64,000 bases of DNA from Prosthecochloris marina. GTDB taxonomy: Bacteria > Bacteroidota > Chlorobiia > Chlorobiales > Chlorobiaceae. Below, piece after piece: positions 51,023-60,826 of the stretch. The stretch is taken from positions 323,985-387,984 of the forward strand of contig NZ_PDNZ01000003.1 in assembly GCF_003182595.1 (NCBI RefSeq), in the 5' to 3' direction. The notes below the pieces were generated by a model that worked only from the letters and a program-made list of their open reading frames with translations, ran no database searches and was not told the origin of the DNA. Position numbers and translations under genes: made by a program. Positions within the stretch are counted from its first letter, which is position 1. Every line of letters begins with the position of its first letter.

Positions 51023-52717
51023 TCAAGACGTTTCAGAAGCCATCTCATCGATCGAATGCAACTCGCGACGCAGAAGTTTGCCGATTGGTGATTTTGGCAA
51101 CTCATCGACAAATACCACGGCTTTCGGCACCTTGAAAACAGCAAGCTCCTTACGGCACCATTCTCTCAACTCTTCTTTTGTTACCTGCCGCCCGTCTCTC
51201 AGAACAACCCATGCCTTGACAGCTTCGCCCTTGTAGTCATCAAACACACCGCTTACACCGGCATCCAGAACACTGGGATGACTACAGATAACCCGCTCGA
51301 CTTCGCTCGGCCAAACCTGAAATCCACCCGGTTTTATCACATCTTTTTTGCGATCGACAATATAGAGATACCCCTCGTTATCGAGATAGCCTATATCTCC
51401 CGTGTATAACCAGCCATTACGAAGCACTGCCGCTGTCTCTTCCGGACGACGCCAGTAACCTTTCATGAGTTGTGGCGCACAAATCACGACTTCTCCAGTC
51501 TCGCCAACCGGCAACTCTGTTTTTTCATCCTGATCATCGAGAATTTTAACGACAACGTCAGAAGCGGGAATACCTGTCGCCCCGTCTTTTTTAAGTCCGA
51601 AAACCGGTTCCAGCACCGTTGCGACAGTTGCTTCCGTAAGGCTGTACGCATTGATAAATTGTCCGCCTGTCAGCTGCTCAACCCTTTCCCTGATGCCTGG
51701 GGCAAGGGGCCCTGCACTTGAAACACACACTTTCAGGCAGCCAAACATGCTTTTTTCAGCCAAAACCGCTGAATGACGGAGCATGGCATTGAAAAAAGTA
51801 GGAACTCCGGGAAGCAATGCCGGTTTCAGACTCCTGATCGTATCGAAAAGATCATCCATATTCCTTGGATCAGCGAGCAAAGCCATCGGATGCCGCCCGA
51901 CAAACCCTGTCGCCATGACACCTACCTGGGCATATGCATGAGAGAGCGGCATATTGAGGATGAAAATATCCTTGCCTTTTACCAGAGCGTTGTCGAACCA
52001 TGCCGATATCTGCATACCGGTCATCACAAGAGAATCATGGGTACTCACAGCACATTTAGGCTTTCCGGTCGTTCCTCCGGAAAAGAGAAAAAGAGCCGTA
52101 TCGCCAGGCAAAGGAGAAGGTTGCCGAGGTTTTTTTCCCAGATTTCGCCGAATCATCTCGGAAAAAAGCAAGTCAGGCGATTCCACACGAACTCCATGCC
52201 CTTCCTTTTTTTCTCTCAGAAGGGTGAACAATAATTTTTTTACCGGTGGCAAATACTCCTTGATGCCGGTTGCGATAATCCGACGAAGCATGGTCTTCGA
52301 CTGAATAGCCTTCACTTTCCCGTAAAACAGTGCAAGCACGACAGCGATTTCAGCCCCGCATTCATTCAACGCAAACTCCAGTTCATGACCTGTATAGAGG
52401 GGATTCAGCGGAACGACCACAGCTCCTGCCTTCCATATCCCGAGCTCAGAAACAATCATCTGAGGCACATTCGGCATAAGCAGCGCAATGCTGTCGCCTT
52501 TTCGCACCCCTGCCTCCGCAAGCGCGAACGCAAAGGCATCGCTCTGCCTCTCCAGGTCACAATAGTTCAGCTTCGAGCCCTTGAAAAAAAGTGCCGGACT
52601 TTCGGGAATCTCCCTGGCGGTTTTTCCGACTATATCCACAAGAGTTCGCACAGGATACGGCCTGAGCGAATGTGGAACGCCCTTGTCATAATGATCACAC
52701 CATGATTGAACAGCCAT
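51023..52717 (-). CDS. Long-chain acyl-CoA ligase (FadD-type)
   Basis: 564 residues. AMP-forming ligase: ALFLFSGGTTGKPKCAVSTHDS (P-loop), VCVSSAGPLAPGIRERVEQLTGG, FINAYSLTEATVATV (A5), NGWLYTGDIGYLDNEGYLYIVDRKKDVIKPGGFQVWPSEVE (A7/A8) and LPKSPIGKLLRRELH (A10 Lys). N-terminal part complete. It activates fatty acids to acyl-CoA; a role with bioC-type fatty precursors is not implied, although it follows the bio operon. The upstream 100 bp contain a terminator for bioA. Confidence 0.94.
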   Translation of the reverse strand: MAVQSWCDHYDKGVPHSLRPYPVRTLVDIVGKTAREIPESPALFFKGSKLNYCDLERQSDAFAFALAEAGVRKGDSIALLMPNVPQMIVSELGIWKAGAVVVPLNPLYTGHELEFALNECGAEIAVVLALFYGKVKAIQSKTMLRRIIATGIKEYLPPVKKLLFTLLREKKEGHGVRVESPDLLFSEMIRRNLGKKPRQPSPLPGDTALFLFSGGTTGKPKCAVSTHDSLVMTGMQISAWFDNALVKGKDIFILNMPLSHAYAQVGVMATGFVGRHPMALLADPRNMDDLFDTIRSLKPALLPGVPTFFNAMLRHSAVLAEKSMFGCLKVCVSSAGPLAPGIRERVEQLTGGQFINAYSLTEATVATVLEPVFGLKKDGATGIPASDVVVKILDDQDEKTELPVGETGEVVICAPQLMKGYWRRPEETAAVLRNGWLYTGDIGYLDNEGYLYIVDRKKDVIKPGGFQVWPSEVERVICSHPSVLDAGVSGVFDDYKGEAVKAWVVLRDGRQVTKEELREWCRKELAVFKVPKAVVFVDELPKSPIGKLLRRELHSIDEMASETS

Positions 52718-52780
52718 TGTTGTAGGTACAAAGAAAAGTGGGGGAATACCTCGTGGCTATGCTACTATATTGTAAGGTAA

Positions 52781-52815
52781 GAAAAAACAATAACTTTCTT
52801 ACTTTTCAAAGAAAG
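52781..52815 (-). terminator. Terminator downstream of bioA
   Basis: Read on the minus strand: CTTTCTT, 8-nt loop, AAGAAAG, then TTATTGTTTTTTC. The stem is weak (7 bp, AT-rich), but the U-rich tail is good. It starts a few bases after the bioA stop. Confidence 0.6.
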
Positions 52816-52818
52816 ATA

Positions 52819-54102
52819 TCATCCGTTTTTGAACAGGGTTTGCGCAACCACATCACACACTGCACCGGTCAGGGTGTTCAGTTCCTGGTCGGAGACGATA
52901 TAGGGAGGCATGAGGTAGACCAGTTTTCCAAAAGGACGCACCCAGACCCCTCTCTCAACAAAAAGCTTCTGAACAGCCGCCATATCGACAGGCCGTTCAA
53001 GTTCGACGACGCCGATCGCTCCGAGAACACGAACGTCGACAACCCCACAAAGTTTACTACATGGTTGCAGACCGGCGGCAAGCCTTTTTTCGATATTCCG
53101 AATCTTGTGTTCCCATTCCATACTGGAAAGCAGATCGATGCTTGCCACCGCGACGGAGCACGCCAGCGGGTTCGCCATGAACGTCGGACCATGCATAAAC
53201 ACTCCTGGATCAGCCCCGGAGATCACCGACGCAACGTTATCGGTTGCGAGCGTTGCAGCAAGAGTCATATACCCCCCGGTAAGCGCTTTACCCAAACAAA
53301 GAATGTCAGGAACAACTCCGGCATGTTCAAGGGCGAACATTTTACCTGTCCTTGCAAAACCAGTGGCTATTTCATCGAAGATCAGAAGCACACCATAGAG
53401 TTCACAGAGCTTTCGTAACTTGCGGAGATAGTCGGGCGAGTAGAATCTCATGCCCCCCGCCCCCTGCACGACCGGCTCGAGAATCACCGCCGCAATCTCT
53501 CGATGGTGCTTTTCGAACTTCTGCCTTACATCCTCGATACAGTCGTCACTGCAGAATTCATGAAATCCGCACATGGGTGCTTCGGCAAAAATCTGCTCGG
53601 GAAGCACCCGGCTGAAAAGGCCGTGCATACCGGTAACCGGATCACAGACAGACATTGCAGCAAAGGTATCGCCGTGATACCCTGACCTGACCGTTAAAAG
53701 ACGATGTTTTTCCGGTCGGCCCGCAGCCTGATGGTATTGCAGCGCCATCTTTATTGCAACCTCGACGGCAACCGATCCGGAATCACTGAAAAACACTTTC
53801 TGCAGGGAATCGGGGGTCATGCCGACAAGCCGTTCTGCAAGCTGTAGCGCCGGTGCATGGGTAAATCCTCCGAACATCACATGACTCATGTTCTGCAGTT
53901 GTCGTTCCACCGCCTTGTTCAGCACCGGGTGATTGTAACCGTGAATGGCAGCCCACCAGGAGGACATCCCATCGATAAGACGCACCCCGGTCTCCAGTTC
54001 AATGTAGGTCCCCGACGCCCCCTTCACAGGATACACCGGAAGAGGATCGCGCATCGACGTATAGGGATGCCAGATGTGCTCCCTGTCGAAATCAAGATTC
54101 AT
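52819..54102 (-). CDS. bioA: Adenosylmethionine-8-amino-7-oxononanoate aminotransferase
   Basis: 427 residues. HIWHPYTSMRDPLPVYPVKGASG, DGMSSWWAAIHGYNHP, FFSDSGSVAVEVAIKMALQY, LLTVRSGYHGDTFAAMSV, GAGGMRFYSPDYL, LLIFDEIATGFARTG (PLP Asp), DILCLGKALTGGYMTLAATL (PLP Lys) and HGPTFMANPLACSVAVA are the BioA motifs. Converts KAPA to DAPA with SAM as amino donor. Last gene of the operon; overlaps bioD by 11 nt. Confidence 0.97.
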   Translation of the reverse strand: MNLDFDREHIWHPYTSMRDPLPVYPVKGASGTYIELETGVRLIDGMSSWWAAIHGYNHPVLNKAVERQLQNMSHVMFGGFTHAPALQLAERLVGMTPDSLQKVFFSDSGSVAVEVAIKMALQYHQAAGRPEKHRLLTVRSGYHGDTFAAMSVCDPVTGMHGLFSRVLPEQIFAEAPMCGFHEFCSDDCIEDVRQKFEKHHREIAAVILEPVVQGAGGMRFYSPDYLRKLRKLCELYGVLLIFDEIATGFARTGKMFALEHAGVVPDILCLGKALTGGYMTLAATLATDNVASVISGADPGVFMHGPTFMANPLACSVAVASIDLLSSMEWEHKIRNIEKRLAAGLQPCSKLCGVVDVRVLGAIGVVELERPVDMAAVQKLFVERGVWVRPFGKLVYLMPPYIVSDQELNTLTGAVCDVVAQTLFKNG

Positions 54103-54787
54103 CGAACACCTTCAATAGATCCATGTTCATAAGTTTCCAGCCACTCATTTCCATGTCCGGCAGTTCAACAACCGGGCAGGAATAACCGTACTTTTCAAGA
54201 AAGCTTCGAAGCACCTCAAGTGTATCACTGGCAATAACACCGTCGCTGCCACCGGCATGATTGTAAATCAGCCCGCAAAGCCGCAATCCTCTTTTCCTGC
54301 AAGCTTCGATTGAAAGCAAGGTATGATTGATGCTGCCAAGCCGGGATGACGTAACAAGTATGAGAGGGTATGATCGCTCCTGAAGAAAATCGGCAAACAG
54401 CAATGCCTCGTTCAACGGCACTAGCAACCCCCCTGCACCCTCCAGTAAAACAATATCGTATCTTGCCTGCAGCCGACGTGTCGCATCATCTATCACCGAC
54501 ACATCGATCACCTGTTTTTCCATTGCCGCTGAAAGGTGAGGAGACGCCGGATACCGAAACAGATAAGAACATGTTGTTCCGTCAAGATCGGCTTCGCACA
54601 AATCAATCCCCATGATTTCACGATGTCTGAAAATATCAGATGAAACGCCTTCACCACCTGTCTCGACTGGTTTTTGCGTTATGACGTTTCTACCTCGTTC
54701 ACGAAGAGTACGCGCAAGAAGACCGGTTGCAGCCGTTTTACCCACACCGGTATCAATCCCCGTTATTGCAATGACTTTGCCAGGCAC
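54092..54787 (-). CDS. bioD: Dethiobiotin synthetase
   Basis: 231 residues. IAITGIDTGVGKTAATGLLARTL (P-loop), KPVETGG (substrate Lys), YRFPASPHLSA-like YPASPHLSAAM, IVLLEGAGGLLVPLNE and ILVTSSRLGSINHTLLSIEACRKRGL are typical. Carboxylates DAPA to dethiobiotin. Starts 101 bp after bioC on this strand and overlaps bioA by 11 nt. Confidence 0.96.
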   Translation of the reverse strand: MPGKVIAITGIDTGVGKTAATGLLARTLRERGRNVITQKPVETGGEGVSSDIFRHREIMGIDLCEADLDGTTCSYLFRYPASPHLSAAMEKQVIDVSVIDDATRRLQARYDIVLLEGAGGLLVPLNEALLFADFLQERSYPLILVTSSRLGSINHTLLSIEACRKRGLRLCGLIYNHAGGSDGVIASDTLEVLRSFLEKYGYSCPVVELPDMEMSGWKLMNMDLLKVFDES

Positions 54788-54888
54788 CTGTTTTTGTCGG
54801 TTGAATCGTTGAGTTACTCAACGGTTATGTAAAAAGCCTACGTGTAGCCGAAAAGCACGTTCTTCCATTGTAAATATTGACGTCACGC

Positions 54889-55665
54889 TCATTTTCTCCG
54901 AAAAACACAAAACAACGGATGATAGGTAAGATGTACTCCGGATCCCGAAGGAAACGACGAACGGTAACGCTCGACAAAGCTGCGGTGACGTGTTTTCGTC
55001 CATCTCTCACGGGCAAGACCATTAACCCCAGTACGGCTTATGTGACGTAGCACCTCTTCAGGGCTCCTGAAATCGAGCTTGCGCACATCTTCATGCAGAA
55101 CCAATGGCCTGAACCAGGGCCGGGCCATTTTTTCCTGCTCGGCAAGAGAATGGTAGCTGAGCGTATGCGCCTCAAGCGAACTGACCTCGAGCATGTTTCT
55201 TCGCCCGAAAGTACTGAACGCAAGAAGCCCATCCGGCCTGATAATCTCGGACATTCTCAAGAAAAATGAGGGCATATCTGTAAGCCACTGAACGGTTGCG
55301 TTCGATGCTGCAAGATCGACGGTATCGGGTAGACGTTCACACTCCTCGATATCCGCCGCTATGAAAGAGAACTCCCGTACACCATGATTCAAAACGATCC
55401 TGCGGACCAGCTCACGGCTTTCGCCTACCAGATCGTTTGCCACATAACGCATTGCATCACAACGACTGAGCAATGCTTCGGTAAACGCTCCTGAACCCGA
55501 ACCTATCTCCAGAACACGCCCGAACAGCGGTGGTTTTTTATTGCCACAAATCAATTCGGCCAACTCGCATGCCATGCTTTCCTGAATGATCGCATGTCGG
55601 CGATACTCTTTCAGGCGTCTGGCAAACCGCTGCCTGACAAGCTCTTTGTTCACCGCTCCATGCAT
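54889..55665 (-). CDS. bioC: Malonyl-ACP O-methyltransferase
   Basis: 258 residues from ATG 55665 with AAGGG upstream; the frame extends to 55749, but that would run deep into bioG. NKELVRQRFARRLKEYRRHAIIQESMA is the BioC N-terminal signature, followed by VLEIGSGSGAFTEALL, YVANDLVGESRE, FIAADIEECE, DLAASNATVQWL and GLLAFSTFGRRNMLEV. It methylates malonyl-ACP so that fatty acid synthesis can build pimeloyl-ACP methyl ester. Overlaps bioG by 16 nt. Confidence 0.95.
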   Translation of the reverse strand: MHGAVNKELVRQRFARRLKEYRRHAIIQESMACELAELICGNKKPPLFGRVLEIGSGSGAFTEALLSRCDAMRYVANDLVGESRELVRRIVLNHGVREFSFIAADIEECERLPDTVDLAASNATVQWLTDMPSFFLRMSEIIRPDGLLAFSTFGRRNMLEVSSLEAHTLSYHSLAEQEKMARPWFRPLVLHEDVRKLDFRSPEEVLRHISRTGVNGLARERWTKTRHRSFVERYRSSFPSGSGVHLTYHPLFCVFRRK

Positions 55666-56342
55666 GTACACACCCTTTGCCAGTTGCTGAAATCGAAGAA
55701 CGGAAAGTGGGCCATTTCGTCCACCACCGTATGCTTTATCCCACGCCACGCAAATGCCTGGGCTACCGGTGGAAAAATCATATCACGCCCGCCGATCAAC
55801 GCCTCCGTATAGCTCCATGATGGTACGCCCCCTTCTTCAACATTCTTCTCGACGCTCTGCAGAATCAACGCGAGCTCCTCTCTTTGATCGGAAGCAGTAC
55901 GTAGAGGAGCAATATCGAGAAACCGTTCGAACAAAGAGGCTTTACCACCGCACATCCGCCTCATGAACCGTTTTCTGTTCCCTTCATCATAGTTATCGAG
56001 CGTTGCCCGAAAAATATCGGGCGGAATTCCTTCATCGCTGCTTACCGGATTCACGGTGCCGTTTATCGCCAATGCCCGGTCAATCCCGTGTAATCCCGCC
56101 CGGGATGCCGCCCACACCCCGAGGGACCATGCCACAACCATCCGTTCATCATACCCGGCAACCGTACCGAGCACATCTGCAGGCAGAACTGTCGAACGAT
56201 AATCATAGCAAAGCAAAATATCACTGTCGAACCCGGAAGTATTGGACTGGAGATAATCGGCAATCCGGCTGTCCATCCCCCATCCGTTGAAAAAAATCAG
56301 GAGCCGGCTATATCCTTTTCTTTGTATCCAATGAGTAATCAT
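55650..56342 (-). CDS. bioG: Pimeloyl-ACP methyl ester esterase, BioG type
   Basis: 230 residues of the DUF452 family. LLIFFNGWGMDSR (oxyanion region), VVAWSLGVWAAS (nucleophile Ser in WSLGVW), ALAINGTVNPVSSDEGIPP and a C-terminal VVDEMAHFPFFDF carrying the catalytic His. BioG replaces BioH in removing the methyl group after chain building; it is known from Haemophilus and others, where it is likewise found inside bio operons. Lies between bioF and bioC. Confidence 0.93.
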   Translation of the reverse strand: MITHWIQRKGYSRLLIFFNGWGMDSRIADYLQSNTSGFDSDILLCYDYRSTVLPADVLGTVAGYDERMVVAWSLGVWAASRAGLHGIDRALAINGTVNPVSSDEGIPPDIFRATLDNYDEGNRKRFMRRMCGGKASLFERFLDIAPLRTASDQREELALILQSVEKNVEEGGVPSWSYTEALIGGRDMIFPPVAQAFAWRGIKHTVVDEMAHFPFFDFSNWQRVCTCMER

Positions 56343-56386
56343 ATCGTTCAGTGGCAGGTAGCGTGTAACCGTTTTTTATAAAATGA

Positions 56387-57562
56387 TCAACGTACGGCAT
56401 GCAATATCTCCGGAATACCGGATACACCCTCCCATCCGATGTCCGCCCGGAGAGAAAACCGTATTCTCGCAGTATTCTCAGGTACCGTTGGAGGACGAAC
56501 CGGCAGCGCGAGAATTCCTGCGTCACGCAACGCCGACGCCGTTCGAACAGCACTGCTGTTCGAACCCACGATAACCGGCACAATCTGACTTTCACCGGCG
56601 GTGCGCATTCCTTTTTCTTTCAATGCATCACGTAACCGTACGCCAAGAAAATGCAAATGACTTCGCTCTGCAACCTTCGTTCGTTGATGTTCCAGCACCA
56701 TTTTACTCCACCCGAGAACCACCGGTGGGAGGGCTGTGGTAAAAATCAGGGGACGCATGGTATTGATAAGGTAATCACGGACCACACCGTCCATGATACC
56801 GTAGGCACCGGTAGAAGCAAACGCCTTGCCGAATGTCCCAACAATGATGTCGATGGAACCGGTGAGCCCCGATATTTCGCACAACCCCTGCCCCGTCTCA
56901 CCAAATGTCCCGACACCGTGTGCTTCGTCGACAATCAGGAAGGCATCATACCGTTCACGGAGTTCACAAAGCTTTTTCAGGTCGGCCAGATCACCGTCCA
57001 TGCTGAAAACCGATTCGCTGACGATAAACAACTGGCGGTATTTTTCACGGCCCTGATCAAGCAACATTTCGAGATGATCGTAATCAAGGTGACGGAATCG
57101 TTTGAAATCCGCATCAGCGATCCTGCATCCGTCGATGATGCTGGCATGGTTCAGTTTATCACTGAGGATCAGATCATGCCGCGTCGTCAAAGCGGGAAGT
57201 ATACCGATATTTGCATGATAACCGCTGTTGAACACCAGTGCGGCTGATCTGCCGTACCAGGCCGCAAGATACTCTTCCAGCTCTTCGTAGAGCCGGTGGT
57301 TCCCTGTGAGCAGACGTGAGGATGAACTGGCCAGGCCGAACCGGTCGTCATTGTTCAGCGGATCGAACGAAAGAAGGTACTCTCGCCGAAGCTTCCCGTC
57401 ATCACCAATACCGAGGTAATCGTTCGAGGAAAGGTTCAGGGCACTCCGTCCTCCTGATTCGATGGATGCTCCCCGGCGTTCCCCTGTTTCGGGAAACATT
57501 CTGAAACACTGTCGCCCCCTGAGCATTTCAAGCTCTTTTTGCATATGCTCTTTCAGGCTCAT
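56387..57562 (-). CDS. bioF: 8-amino-7-oxononanoate synthase
   Basis: 391 residues. [22 protein letters not shown] [104 protein letters not shown] (PLP Lys) and VPVIVGSN follow the alpha-oxoamine synthase pattern. Condenses pimeloyl-ACP and alanine. ATGA overlap with bioB upstream; 44 nt before bioG. Confidence 0.97.
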   Translation of the reverse strand: MSLKEHMQKELEMLRGRQCFRMFPETGERRGASIESGGRSALNLSSNDYLGIGDDGKLRREYLLSFDPLNNDDRFGLASSSSRLLTGNHRLYEELEEYLAAWYGRSAALVFNSGYHANIGILPALTTRHDLILSDKLNHASIIDGCRIADADFKRFRHLDYDHLEMLLDQGREKYRQLFIVSESVFSMDGDLADLKKLCELRERYDAFLIVDEAHGVGTFGETGQGLCEISGLTGSIDIIVGTFGKAFASTGAYGIMDGVVRDYLINTMRPLIFTTALPPVVLGWSKMVLEHQRTKVAERSHLHFLGVRLRDALKEKGMRTAGESQIVPVIVGSNSSAVRTASALRDAGILALPVRPPTVPENTARIRFSLRADIGWEGVSGIPEILHAVR

Positions 57563-58578
57563 GAATCCGTACTCCCCATGAAACCTGAAAGCTGCTGCGT
57601 GAGCGTCCTGTCATCCTCGACCCTTCGTCCCCTCGTTGTCAGGTATCCTCCGGTAAGCAATCCGTTCGCCCCTGCAAGCATCAACAGACCCTGGAAATCT
57701 TTCATCACCGTCTCACGCCCGGCTGCAAACTTGATGATTTTTCGGGGATGAGCAAGCCTGCATAGCGCGAACGTTGTAACAATATCGGTAACTGCCGGAG
57801 TCTCGACACCCTGTAGAGGAGTCCCGTCTATCGGTACGAGCACGTTGAGCGGAATAACCGCAATATCAAGCTCTTGCAGAGCATAGATAAAGTCAAGACG
57901 CTCACGCATTGTTTCACCAACCCCCAGTATCCCGCCACAGCACACCGATACGCCATACTTTCGGAGCAGTCGCACGGTTTCAAGACGCTCATCCAGAGAA
58001 TGAGTGGTGGCAATGAGATCATCGTAACGATCAGGAGCAACCTGGATATTGATATTGTAGTGTGCAACATTATGCTCCGCGAGCACACGGACAGGTTCTT
58101 CACCGAGAACTCCGAGAGACGCACAAACATGTAGCCCGGGATACTCCTGCTGCAGCTGATCGATACTATCGACAATCTTCAGAAACTCCGGGTTGACCGT
58201 TCTGTAGCCGTAGCCGCTGGTAACGATCCCGAAAAACCTGACGCCTTCCTTATAAACGTTACCGGCAGATTCCAGAATATGCGTGGCATCAAGCAATGGA
58301 TATTGCTCCACGTCCGCACTGTTGTGCAATGATTGTGCACAAAAGCGGCAGTTTTCGGCACAAACACCGGATTTTGCATTGATGATGGAACAGCTATGCA
58401 AACAACCATCCGTCAGCATAGCATGACGGTTCTTTACCTTGTTTGCCAGTGACAAAAGATCTGGAACATCTTCTCCTGCAAGACATGCAAGCTCAATGGC
58501 AACGTCAAACGGAAGCGGCTCACCGGTCTCCAGAACACTGTAAGCTTTGAGTATGGATTCGTGTATAGGCGCCCTCAT
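57559..58578 (-). CDS. bioB: Biotin synthase
   Basis: 339 residues. Radical-SAM cluster in [16 protein letters not shown] (CxxxCxxC), with SSMIQ-like [16 protein letters not shown] before it, [79 protein letters not shown] and [21 protein letters not shown]. Inserts sulfur into dethiobiotin. Starts 11 nt after birA and overlaps bioF by 4 nt. Confidence 0.97.
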   Translation of the reverse strand: MRAPIHESILKAYSVLETGEPLPFDVAIELACLAGEDVPDLLSLANKVKNRHAMLTDGCLHSCSIINAKSGVCAENCRFCAQSLHNSADVEQYPLLDATHILESAGNVYKEGVRFFGIVTSGYGYRTVNPEFLKIVDSIDQLQQEYPGLHVCASLGVLGEEPVRVLAEHNVAHYNINIQVAPDRYDDLIATTHSLDERLETVRLLRKYGVSVCCGGILGVGETMRERLDFIYALQELDIAVIPLNVLVPIDGTPLQGVETPAVTDIVTTFALCRLAHPRKIIKFAAGRETVMKDFQGLLMLAGANGLLTGGYLTTRGRRVEDDRTLTQQLSGFMGSTDS

Positions 58579-58589
58579 CTCTCGAACGT

Positions 58590-59576
58590 TTATAATGATC
58601 CTTTACACAAGCGGGCTTCACCTGAAGAAACTGCAATAACGGTCCCATCCTTTTCCTCGAGCAGCAGTTCACCCGTTCTGCTCATTCCCTGAACTCGCCC
58701 TGAAAGGGTATTCTTATAGTGTTCTACCTCGACGTCCCGGTTTTTCAGCCACGCATACCGTTCCAGATAGGGTAAAAAATCACGCAGATCCTCCGCTTCC
58801 TGCCACTCCTCATAAAGCGGCTCGAAATGGTTGAGTATGGACGAAAGGATATCGGACCGGGAATGCTCATAACCCGACTCGAGGAAGAGAGAGGTTGCAA
58901 CGGCCTCTATTTCTCCCGGAATATCCTGAAGATTGACATTGATCCCTATCCCGACAATCACGAAATGCGTCATATCGGGTTCTGTCTCCATTTCACAGAG
59001 AATACCACAGACCTTCCGCCCGCTTATCAGTATATCATTTGGCCATTTGATCATTGACGAAACCCCTTCTACCGATGTCCCAAAAGCCCGATGGATTGCA
59101 GCAGCAGCAAGGAGAGGAATTTGTGAAAGCCTCACCGGAGGAACCGAAGGACGGAGAACAACCGAGAAATAAAGATTCGCTCCCGGAGGAGAAACCCAAA
59201 CTCTGCCCATTCTACCACGACCGCCGGTCTGACAATCCGCAACGAAAACGCTCCCCTCAGGCGCTCCCTGACGAGCCAGGATTTTAGCCTGAACGTTTGT
59301 CGAATCCACCTCTTCGTGAAATACGAGATTCCTGCCGAATCTTTCTGTTCGAAGCAGAGGTTCAATTTCTTGTGAAACCGGAAGATCGGGACTGCCGTTC
59401 AACCGATACCCCTTGCCGGAAACCGCCTCGATGGTGTAACCGTTTTCACGCAACTGTGAAATATGCTTCCACACAGCACTTCGGGTCATACCATATTCAC
59501 GGCACAACTCACCACCCGACAAAAAACCGTTCGATGCCCTGAGCCTATTGAGAATTTGCAAGGTCAGCTGGTTCAT
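58590..59576 (-). CDS. birA: Bifunctional biotin ligase and biotin-operon repressor
   Basis: 328 residues from ATG 59576. The frame opens at 59687, but the candidate operator (59627-59658) would then lie inside the gene and the N-terminal domain starts naturally at [44 protein letters not shown]. That winged helix-turn-helix (class II BirA) is followed by the ligase domain: [48 protein letters not shown] (GRGRxGR biotinyl-AMP loop), [18 protein letters not shown] and a C-terminal SH3-like domain. Heads the operon it should repress when biotin is plentiful. Confidence 0.95.
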   Translation of the reverse strand: MNQLTLQILNRLRASNGFLSGGELCREYGMTRSAVWKHISQLRENGYTIEAVSGKGYRLNGSPDLPVSQEIEPLLRTERFGRNLVFHEEVDSTNVQAKILARQGAPEGSVFVADCQTGGRGRMGRVWVSPPGANLYFSVVLRPSVPPVRLSQIPLLAAAAIHRAFGTSVEGVSSMIKWPNDILISGRKVCGILCEMETEPDMTHFVIVGIGINVNLQDIPGEIEAVATSLFLESGYEHSRSDILSSILNHFEPLYEEWQEAEDLRDFLPYLERYAWLKNRDVEVEHYKNTLSGRVQGMSRTGELLLEEKDGTVIAVSSGEARLCKGSL

Positions 59577-59626
59577 GAATTCGTCAGCGTATTCAAGTAA
59601 AAAAGCGCCGCGAGGGACGCCCGCCA

Positions 59627-59658
59627 TTGTCAACCGGAATTTACGATCAAGTTGACAA
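59627..59658. promoter_or_regulatory. Candidate BirA (biotin) operator
   Basis: TTGTCAAC (59627-59634) and GTTGACAA (59651-59658) form a perfect 8-bp inverted repeat with a 16-bp spacer. This fits the BirA operator plan known from other bacteria (TTGTAAACC or TTGTTAACC, N14-16, mirror half). It lies 51 bp upstream of birA, the first gene of the bio operon, and BirA here has a DNA-binding domain. It also lies 125 bp upstream of the divergent homocysteine methyltransferase gene. Confidence 0.75.
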
Positions 59659-59783
59659 GTTTGCAAGCAAACAAAAAAACCAAACACTGTGGTAATGGAG
59701 TTAAAAAAACTATTGATTTTCTAATTTCCTGAAGAGGAAAAAGCAACGTCCACAGACACAGAGAATGACAACCACCACACCGC

Positions 59784-60713
59784 ATGAATATTCAGCAGGC
59801 ACTTCAGCGCCATGACATAATCCTCACTGAAGCATCCATCATCGAATCACTACGACGATCAGGACAGGTAACGCTGCACCCTTACCTTGAAAATGCTCTC
59901 TTGATTTACGACACATCGGGCAAGGAGGCGTTACGAGCGCTTTTCCGGCGTTACCTCGAAATTGCCAGGAACCACGATGTTCCCATGATCGTCAGCACTC
60001 CAACATGGCGGGCAAACGAGGAACGGCTGTCGAAGTCCTGTATAACCCACAACGTCAATACCGACGCCGTAAGATTTCTCGAGGATATCAGAGCGACCTG
60101 GGGAACATGGTCTTCAAACATTTTCATCGGGGGTCTGGTCGGCTGTAAAAACGATGCCTACATCCCTGAAAAAGGTCTTTCGACAAACGAAGCACGGTTA
60201 TTCCATTCCTGGCAAATCGATAAGCTCAGCGATGCGGGCACGGATTTACTTTTAGGCGCAACCTTACCCGCACTGCCAGAAGCGACGGGCATCGCCATGG
60301 CCATGTCTGAGACCCGGCTTCCCTTTATCATCAGTTTCGTTATCAACCGGCAAAGCACTCTTCTTGACGGCACCAGCCTGGAACTGGCGGTTCAAAGCAT
60401 CGATGCAGCCTGTAACAGGCCGCCCCTCGGTTACATGATCAATTGTGCTTACCCATCGTTTCTCGAAGCGGACACCCTTTCTCAATCGGTTCTTTCCCGC
60501 ATCATCGGCTACCAGGCTAATGCCTCGTCTTTCGATCACTGCGAGCTGGACGGTGCGAAAACACTTCGAACCAATCCTGTATCCGAGTGGGGAGACCTGA
60601 TGGTAAGTTTGAATAAACGGTATGGCATAAAAATATTGGGGGGATGCTGCGGTACAAACCACGAGCATCTCGAATACATTGTTCGGAAGATAAACGCTTT
60701 ATCCCCGCCTTGA
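59784..60713 (+). CDS. Homocysteine S-methyltransferase family protein
   Basis: 309 residues of the MmuM/MetH-N type. LLIYDTSGKEALRALFRRYLEIA, VSTPTWRAN, FIGGLVGCKNDAYIP, LLLGATLPALPEATGIAMAM and zinc-binding INCAYPSFL and ILGGCCGTNHEHLEYI cysteines. Methyl donor (S-methylmethionine, SAM or a corrinoid-independent donor) cannot be read from sequence. Divergent from birA; no clear ribosome site before ATG 59784. Confidence 0.88.
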   Translation: MNIQQALQRHDIILTEASIIESLRRSGQVTLHPYLENALLIYDTSGKEALRALFRRYLEIARNHDVPMIVSTPTWRANEERLSKSCITHNVNTDAVRFLEDIRATWGTWSSNIFIGGLVGCKNDAYIPEKGLSTNEARLFHSWQIDKLSDAGTDLLLGATLPALPEATGIAMAMSETRLPFIISFVINRQSTLLDGTSLELAVQSIDAACNRPPLGYMINCAYPSFLEADTLSQSVLSRIIGYQANASSFDHCELDGAKTLRTNPVSEWGDLMVSLNKRYGIKILGGCCGTNHEHLEYIVRKINALSPP

Positions 60714-60826
60714 GCATACAGGGCCCATAATCAGTCCGTCACCATCATTGTTTTGTCAGCCGAAGGATGCATGAACCCTTCCATTAACAGCTTCGGTTCA
60801 AACAGCGACGGTGATGACGACAGCCC

